Shown here one piece after another: positions 60,192 to 64,000 of a stretch of DNA of 64,000 nucleotides (positions within the stretch are counted from its first letter, which is position 1; every line of letters begins with the position of its first letter). Source of the stretch: Caulobacter sp. BK020. Its GTDB lineage: Bacteria > Pseudomonadota > Alphaproteobacteria > Caulobacterales > Caulobacteraceae. The stretch covers positions 62,001 to 126,000 of the forward strand of contig NZ_SLZL01000008.1 of assembly GCF_004342605.1 (NCBI RefSeq). The letters are read 5' to 3'. Both the position numbers and the translations under genes were made by a program. The notes under the pieces were generated by a model. That model was given only the letters and a program-made list of their open reading frames with translations, did not search any database and was not told the origin of the DNA.

Positions 60192-60326
60192 TAACGCCTC
60201 ACGCCCCGATGAACTCCGCCCAGGTCAGGCGGGGTGCTTATACCAAAACGATAGCCCGGTTCAATGAACCTCGCATGAGCGCGATGTTCAGCACCGTGCA
60301 CGGATGTCCCGATTCTGGGGACGACC

Positions 60327-60340
60327 GGTGAACAATGTTC
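60327..60340. promoter_or_regulatory. Second copy of the GGTGAACAATGTTC palindrome core
   Basis: GGTGAACAATGTTC repeats the 14-nt core of the monooxygenase operator (53237-53250); here the palindrome is shorter (GAACAATGTTC) because the 3' flank changes to TTCC. It lies in the 175-bp gap between dksA (upstream side) and the 3' end of fliX. It may be a regulator site for dksA or a chance match; no regulator gene is adjacent. Confidence 0.35.
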
Positions 60341-60366
60341 TTCCATGGGCGATTTCATCGGCATGG

Positions 60367-60795
60367 TCAGCCCAGCCGCGCCTGTTCCAGCTTGGCCGCC
60401 TCGACAGCCGCGCGGGTCTCGATCTCGTTGAGGATCGCCTCCAGCTTGGGGTCGTCGGTGGCCTCGCGATGCTCGCGGACGGCGCTCTTGAGCCGCGACA
60501 GCGTGCCGGTCGAGACCTCGCCGTCCAGGGTGGCCAGCTTCAGGGCGTCCAGCAGGTCCAGCAGGCCGCCGGCCCGCTTCACCGCCCGGCGCTTGCGCTC
60601 CATAGGATCCAGGTCGGCCTGCAGGGCCAGCAGGGCGTCCAGCGAGCCGATCCCGGCCACGCCGCCCGCCTGGGTCACGCCGCTCGCGGCGCTCGCGCCG
60701 CCGACCGAAGGCAGGGAAAAGCCCGATCCGCCGCCCGTCGGTTTGGCCCGCGACGCGCCAACCGCGCCCGCGCCTCCCGTACTGGAAACCTTCAT
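60367..60795 (-). CDS. fliX: Flagellar assembly regulator FliX
   Basis: 142 aa. A low-complexity Gly/Ala/Ser N-terminus (about 1-60) is followed by the conserved FliX domain: LLALQADLDPMERKRRAVKRAGGLLDLLDALKLATLDGEVSTGTLSRLKSAVREHREATDDPKLEAILNEIETRAAVEAAKLEQ. FliX couples basal-body assembly to the sigma-54 activator FlbD in Caulobacter. ATG 60795. Divergent from flgI, as in Caulobacter. Expression is expected from a CtrA-linked promoter in the 232-bp gap. Confidence 0.94.
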   Translation of the reverse strand: MKVSSTGGAGAVGASRAKPTGGGSGFSLPSVGGASAASGVTQAGGVAGIGSLDALLALQADLDPMERKRRAVKRAGGLLDLLDALKLATLDGEVSTGTLSRLKSAVREHREATDDPKLEAILNEIETRAAVEAAKLEQARLG

Positions 60796-60874
60796 GACGA
60801 AACGCTGCTCCGGCGACGAAACAAGGGAGTCACCTCTTCTCGTTAACCACATCTTGCTGAGCGGCGCTTGCGGT

Positions 60875-60882
60875 ATGGTTAA
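60875..60882 (-). promoter_or_regulatory. CtrA half site upstream of fliX
   Basis: On the minus strand TTAACCAT (60875-60882) matches the CtrA half-site/SciP-linked motif, 80 bp before the fliX start. A further TTAAC lies at 60842-60847. Class II flagellar genes such as fliX are CtrA targets in Caulobacter. No full TTAA-N7-TTAAC is present, so the call is moderate. Confidence 0.45.
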
Positions 60883-60972
60883 TGCCGGGCAGAATCTGCC
60901 GAAGCAGAATGTCGCAGGCAGGAAATCACCGCCTTTCGACTGATTTCATTGTATTTTTTCCAGACTCAAACC

Positions 60973-60987
60973 TGGCCCGGATCTGGC
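60973..60987 (+). promoter_or_regulatory. Likely sigma-54 promoter of flgI
   Basis: TGGCCC-N5-TGGC (60973-60987) keeps the invariant GG (-24) and GC (-12) with correct spacing; consensus is TGGCAC-N5-TTGC. The predicted start lies near 60999, 29 bp before the flgI ATG. Ring genes are late, sigma-54/FlbD-dependent flagellar genes in Caulobacter, so the match is expected. Confidence 0.6.
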
Positions 60988-61027
60988 ATGGGGCGGCGCG
61001 GGGACGCCACCCCGCCGCAGGATCGCC

Positions 61028-62140
61028 ATGTCTCGTTCACTCTTTGCTTCCGTTCTGGGCCTCGCCCTCGCCGCTGTCGCCCTGGTCGCCTCGCCCGCCG
61101 ACGCCAAGTCGCGGATCAAGGACATCGTCGCCTTCGAGGGCGTGCGCGACAACCAGCTGGTCGGCTACGGCATCGTCGTGGGCCTGAACGGGTCGGGCGA
61201 CAGCCTGCGCAACGCCCCGATGACCAAGCAGAGCCTGGAGGCCATGCTCGAGCGCCAGGGCGTCAACGTCCGCGACGGCAACCTCAACACCAAGAACACC
61301 GCCGCCGTCATGGTCACCGCCAACCTGCCGGCCTTCGCCGCGACGGGCGCGCGCATGGACGTCACCGTCTCGACCCTGGGCGACGCCAAGAGCCTGCTGG
61401 GCGGCACCCTGCTGGTCACCTCGCTGCAAGGCGCCGACGGCCAGACCTATGCGGTGGCGCAAGGCTCGGTGCAGACCGGTTCGGTCTCGGCCGGCGGGGC
61501 CTCGGGCAGCTCGGTGACCAAGGGCGTGCCGACCGCGGGCCGGATCGCCGCCGGCGGCATCATCGAAAAGGAGACCGGCTTCCAGATGGTGAACATGGAC
61601 GTGCTGCGCATGACCCTGCGCAATCCGGACTTCACCACCTCGCGCCGGATCGCCGACGCCATCAACCAGCGCTTCCCCAACTGCGCCCAGGCCCAGAATC
61701 CGACCATCGTCGCGGTCCGCCCGCCGGCCGGCATGGACATGATCAGCTTCGTCACCGCCGTCGAGAACCTGGAGGTCGAGCCCGACGCGCCGGCCAAGGT
61801 GATCATCGACGAGGTGGCCGGCGTGATCGTCATGGGCGACGACGTCCGCATCAGCCAGGTGGCGATCGCCCAGGGCAACCTGACCATCTCCGTCCAGGAG
61901 ACCCCGGCCGTCAGCCAGCCGGCCCCGTTCAGCCAGGGCCGCACCGCCGTCGTCCCGCAATCGACCATCAGCGTCGACGAGGAGAAGGGCCGCAAGCTGC
62001 TGACCCTGGGCGGCGGCGCCTCGCTGAAGAGCCTGGTCGGCGGCCTGAACGCCCTGGGCGTGACCCCGCGCGACATGATCTCGATCCTGCAGGCCATCAA
62101 GGCCTCGGGCGCCCTGCAAGCCGACATCGAGGTGATGTGA
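61028..62140 (+). CDS. flgI: Flagellar P-ring protein FlgI
   Basis: 370 aa with a Sec signal (MSRSLFASVLGLALAAVALVASPADA). The P-ring core is complete: RIKDIVAFEGVRDNQLVGYGIVVGLNGSGDSL, NTAAVMVTANLPAFAATGARMDVTVSTLGDAKSLLGGTLLVTSL, and C-terminal SLKSLVGGLNALGVTPRDMISILQAIKASGALQADIEVM. FlgI polymerises around the rod in the peptidoglycan layer. Its TGA overlaps the cheL start (TGATG). Confidence 0.97.
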   Translation: MSRSLFASVLGLALAAVALVASPADAKSRIKDIVAFEGVRDNQLVGYGIVVGLNGSGDSLRNAPMTKQSLEAMLERQGVNVRDGNLNTKNTAAVMVTANLPAFAATGARMDVTVSTLGDAKSLLGGTLLVTSLQGADGQTYAVAQGSVQTGSVSAGGASGSSVTKGVPTAGRIAAGGIIEKETGFQMVNMDVLRMTLRNPDFTTSRRIADAINQRFPNCAQAQNPTIVAVRPPAGMDMISFVTAVENLEVEPDAPAKVIIDEVAGVIVMGDDVRISQVAIAQGNLTISVQETPAVSQPAPFSQGRTAVVPQSTISVDEEKGRKLLTLGGGASLKSLVGGLNALGVTPRDMISILQAIKASGALQADIEVM

Positions 62141-62454
62141 TGAGCGTCTCCACCCTCGCCGCCCCCACGGTCGACACGGTCGGCCAGACCGCCGCCTCGA
62201 CCGCCGAGCTGCTCAAGCGCGGCAAGATCCGCGAGACGGCCCAGAAGTTCGAGGCCTCGTTCCTGTCGGTGATGATGCAGTCGATGACCGCCAGCATGAA
62301 GACGCCGGAGGTCGGCGGCGGCGGGACCGGCGAGGACATGTTCAAGTCCCTCCTGGCCGAGGAGATGGCCAAGCAGGTCTCCAAGGCCGGCGGCATCGGC
62401 GTGGCCGCCGCCGTCCAGAAGGAAATGCTGAAGATGCAAGGTCTCAAGGAGTAG
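62140..62454 (+). CDS. cheL: Rod-binding protein CheL (FlgJ N-terminal-type)
   Basis: 104 aa. KIRETAQKFEASFLSVMMQSMTASM and GGGTGEDMFKSLLAEEMAKQVSKAGGIGVAAAVQKEML match the N-terminal rod-binding domain of FlgJ, without its muramidase domain. In Caulobacter this short form is called CheL, and it probably caps or scaffolds the rod while a separate wall hydrolase opens the peptidoglycan. ATG 62140 overlaps the flgI stop. flbY follows after 5 bp. Confidence 0.93.
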   Translation: MSVSTLAAPTVDTVGQTAASTAELLKRGKIRETAQKFEASFLSVMMQSMTASMKTPEVGGGGTGEDMFKSLLAEEMAKQVSKAGGIGVAAAVQKEMLKMQGLKE

Positions 62455-62459
62455 CCCGC

Positions 62460-62906
62460 ATGGCCCTCACCGCCCTCGACTGCGACGACCGCGTCGAACA
62501 GCTGATCATCCTGACCGAGCGCCTGACCGACCTGATCGCCCGGCAGTCGGCCGCCTTCGAGGCCCGCCGCCCGCACGAGGCGGCGCAGTATGTCGACGAG
62601 GTGGCCAAGCTGGCCAATCTCTATCGGCACGAGTCGACCCGGGTGCGCGGCAATGTCGCCCTGGTGTCGGGCGCTTCGCCGCAACGCCGCCAGCGCCTGG
62701 TCCGCGCCACCGAGGCCTTCGACGCCGTGCTCGCCCGCCAGGGCCGGGCCGTGACCGCCGCCAAGACCGTCACCGAGGGCCTGGTCCGCGCCATCGCCGC
62801 GGAAGTCGCCGAGCAGCGGCCGACGGCCTCAGGGTACGGCCCCGGCGCCCAGGGCGCGGCCTATCGTCAGAACGGCACGGCGATCACGCTGAACCAGCGG
62901 GCGTAG
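62460..62906 (+). CDS. flbY: FlbY-like flagellar protein (FlgN-like helical chaperone)
   Basis: 148 aa, nearly all helical: LDCDDRVEQLIILTERLTDLIARQSAAFEARRPHEAAQYVDEVAKLANLYRHESTRVR and LVRATEAFDAVLARQGRAVTAAKTVTEGLVRAIA. This resembles FlgN/FlbY-type export chaperones. The position after flgI-cheL, five bases from cheL, is that of flbY in Caulobacter. The name is position-supported; the chaperone role is inferred. Confidence 0.83.
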   Translation: MALTALDCDDRVEQLIILTERLTDLIARQSAAFEARRPHEAAQYVDEVAKLANLYRHESTRVRGNVALVSGASPQRRQRLVRATEAFDAVLARQGRAVTAAKTVTEGLVRAIAAEVAEQRPTASGYGPGAQGAAYRQNGTAITLNQRA

Positions 62907-62974
62907 CGGGCCATCCCGGTGACGCCGGCCAAGCCCCCGGCGTCCAGTGCGCCGCGCCTCGTTGGGAAATAAGT

Positions 62975-62994
62975 GGGCGCCCTTTACGGCGCCC
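62975..62994. terminator. Hairpin after flbY
   Basis: GGGCGCC (62975-62981) and GGCGCCC (62988-62994) make a 7-bp stem with a CTTTAC loop, 69 bp after the flbY stop. It plausibly ends the flgI-cheL-flbY transcript. No T-run is visible. Confidence 0.5.
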
Positions 62995-63018
62995 GCCCGC
63001 CGGCAACGTTAATTCCTG

Positions 63019-63073
63019 TGACAGCGTGCAACAAATTAGAAAATTTGTAACATCTGAACTGACAACGCTGTCA
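63019..63073. promoter_or_regulatory. Nested inverted repeats upstream of the Tad-type gene
   Basis: Outer arms TGACAGCGT (63019-63027) and ACGCTGTCA (63065-63073) enclose an AT-rich palindrome ACAAATT-AGAA-AATTTGT (63031-63048). The nested arrangement lies 36 bp before the start codon in an AT-rich patch of an otherwise GC-rich region. It may bind a regulator or form an RNA structure in the 5' leader. Confidence 0.5.
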
Positions 63074-63108
63074 AAGAAACTTGACTGAAGACGGGTAGCG
63101 GGGGCGCG

Positions 63109-64000
63109 ATGTCTTGGCTTTCAAATGCGGCGCGAAGCGTCGGTCGGCATGGGACGATGGCGAGACGCCTGCTCGCCGGCCTGCGGCGCGACCGGCGGGG
63201 CGCGGTCGCCGTCACCTACGCGCTGCTGATCATTCCGATCATCATCGCCATCGGCGCGGCGCTGGACTTCACCATCGCCTACAACGCCAAGGACCGAATG
63301 CAGGGCGATCTCGACGCGGCGCTGCTTGCCGCGGTCAAGACGCTCAACACCGGGGACCCGGTTGCGGTCAAGGGCAGGGTTCGCACATGGTTCGCCACGC
63401 AGACCAACCGCGGCGCCTATAATCTGGACGACGTCACGATCGACCAGTCGAGTTATGTCGTCCAGGCCAGGGCCACCGCGTCGGTCCCGACCATGATCAT
63501 GGGTGTCGTCGGGATCAACAGCCTTCCGATCGGCGCCAGCAGCGCCGTCGCCGGACCGGGCACTTCCTACATCAACATCTACCTGCTCCTCGATACCTCC
63601 GCGTCGCAGATGCTGGCTTCCAGCGCCGCGGGCCAGACGACGATGCGCAATGACATCGGCTGCGAGTTCGCCTGCCATACGGGCGATCCGCACACGGTGG
63701 GCAATGTCGCCTACGCCAACAACTATCTCTACGCCAAGGCCAAGACCATCAGACTGCGCTCCGATGTCCTGGTGGACGCCGCCAAGACCATGGTGTCGTC
63801 GGTCGACAGCGTCGATCCCAACCACAAGCGCATCAGGGTGGGCGTCTATGCGTTCAACACCACGGCGAGCCAGGTCCAGGCTCCGACCTACTCCACGGGC
63901 GCGGTTCGCTCGGCCTTGACCACGACGACCTCCGTCGACGGTACGGACTTCGATCGTTCGCTCAAGGCGATGGCGGGCCTTGTCGGGGCCAGCGGCGACG
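63109..64000 (+). CDS. TadE/TadG-like protein with vWA domain (3' end outside window)
   Basis: 297 residues visible, frame open to the window end. The N-terminus RRLLAGLRRDRRGAVAVTYALLIIPIIIAIGAALDFTIAYNAKDRMQ is the TadE/TadG pilin-like prepilin segment (Flp-family assembly proteins). A von Willebrand A domain begins at about residue 150: NIYLLLDTSASQM carries the MIDAS DxSxS motif, followed by VGVYAFNTTASQV. Tad-associated TadG/vWA proteins act outside the inner membrane in Flp pilus assembly. No other Tad genes are in the window. Confidence 0.85.
   Translation, partial: MSWLSNAARSVGRHGTMARRLLAGLRRDRRGAVAVTYALLIIPIIIAIGAALDFTIAYNAKDRMQGDLDAALLAAVKTLNTGDPVAVKGRVRTWFATQTNRGAYNLDDVTIDQSSYVVQARATASVPTMIMGVVGINSLPIGASSAVAGPGTSYINIYLLLDTSASQMLASSAAGQTTMRNDIGCEFACHTGDPHTVGNVAYANNYLYAKAKTIRLRSDVLVDAAKTMVSSVDSVDPNHKRIRVGVYAFNTTASQVQAPTYSTGAVRSALTTTTSVDGTDFDRSLKAMAGLVGASGD

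Noticed and set aside
4214..60340. CRISPR array or tRNA gene anywhere in the window
   Set aside because: No regularly spaced direct repeats and no TTCGA-type T-arm with acceptor pairing were noticed on reading.

Overview
The window is chromosomal DNA, GC-rich (about 68-70% by eye), from an alphaproteobacterium of the Caulobacteraceae, most likely Caulobacter. The genus call rests on lineage-typical genes and sites: FliX, CheL and FlbY-like flagellar proteins, an exact CtrA box (TTAA-N7-TTAAC) between divergent flagellar operons, a MucR regulator, a DksA with a degenerate zinc finger, and a mur/fts cluster in the Caulobacter order. I found no tRNA, CRISPR array, complete insertion sequence or prophage.

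Layout. 0-13.6 kb is metabolic and accessory: an Lrp-family regulator divergent from putA, a ParDE-like toxin-antitoxin pair, a GST, a GH5 mannanase-like enzyme, a PafA-like phosphatase, a VOC protein with a divergent Lrp regulator, a low-GC DoxX-SDR pair with a divergent HxlR regulator, and an osmoprotectant ABC transporter whose permease and binding protein are fused. 13.7-17.9 kb holds a small membrane protein, a candidate structured RNA (copy A), a DUF2314/DUF2185 protein, and the divergent flagellar operons flgB-flgC-fliE and fliO-fliP. 17.9-27.8 kb holds a ribokinase-like kinase, a GH2 glycosidase, a winged-helix/DUF5985/DUF5985 operon, a PAS protein, a D-lactate dehydrogenase-like enzyme, MucR, a DUF2336 protein and a chemoreceptor.

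28.0-45.6 kb is the cell-division and wall cluster. It begins with rnpB and a MraZ operator made of three TGGG-type boxes at exact 10-bp spacing. Then come mraZ, rsmH, ftsL, ftsI, murE, murF, mraY and murD, mostly joined by 4-8 bp overlaps, followed by ftsW, murG, murC and murB. Two secreted-protein genes are inserted on the opposite strand: a pepsin-like aspartic protease homologue between murD and ftsW, and a TPR-like protein between murG and murC. ddl, ftsQ, ftsA and ftsZ do not follow murB.

45.6-64 kb contains an M28 peptidase, a free-methionine-sulfoxide reductase, an operon of a CelD/HfsK-like acetyltransferase, a GT2 and a JmjC-type cupin, an EamA transporter/AmpD-like amidase/PaiB operon, a Baeyer-Villiger-type monooxygenase behind a perfect 15-bp palindrome, RNA copy B, an esterase, a crotonase pair, a lone receiver protein, a PPOX flavoprotein, dksA, a second flagellar group (fliX divergent from flgI-cheL-flbY) and the start of a Tad-type vWA protein cut by the window end.

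The most novel signal is the pair of homologous noncoding elements near 14.05-14.50 kb and 54.89-55.34 kb. They share exact blocks of 13-16 nt and show compensatory base changes in two helices, which points to a conserved structured RNA of about 450 nt that I cannot assign to a known family.
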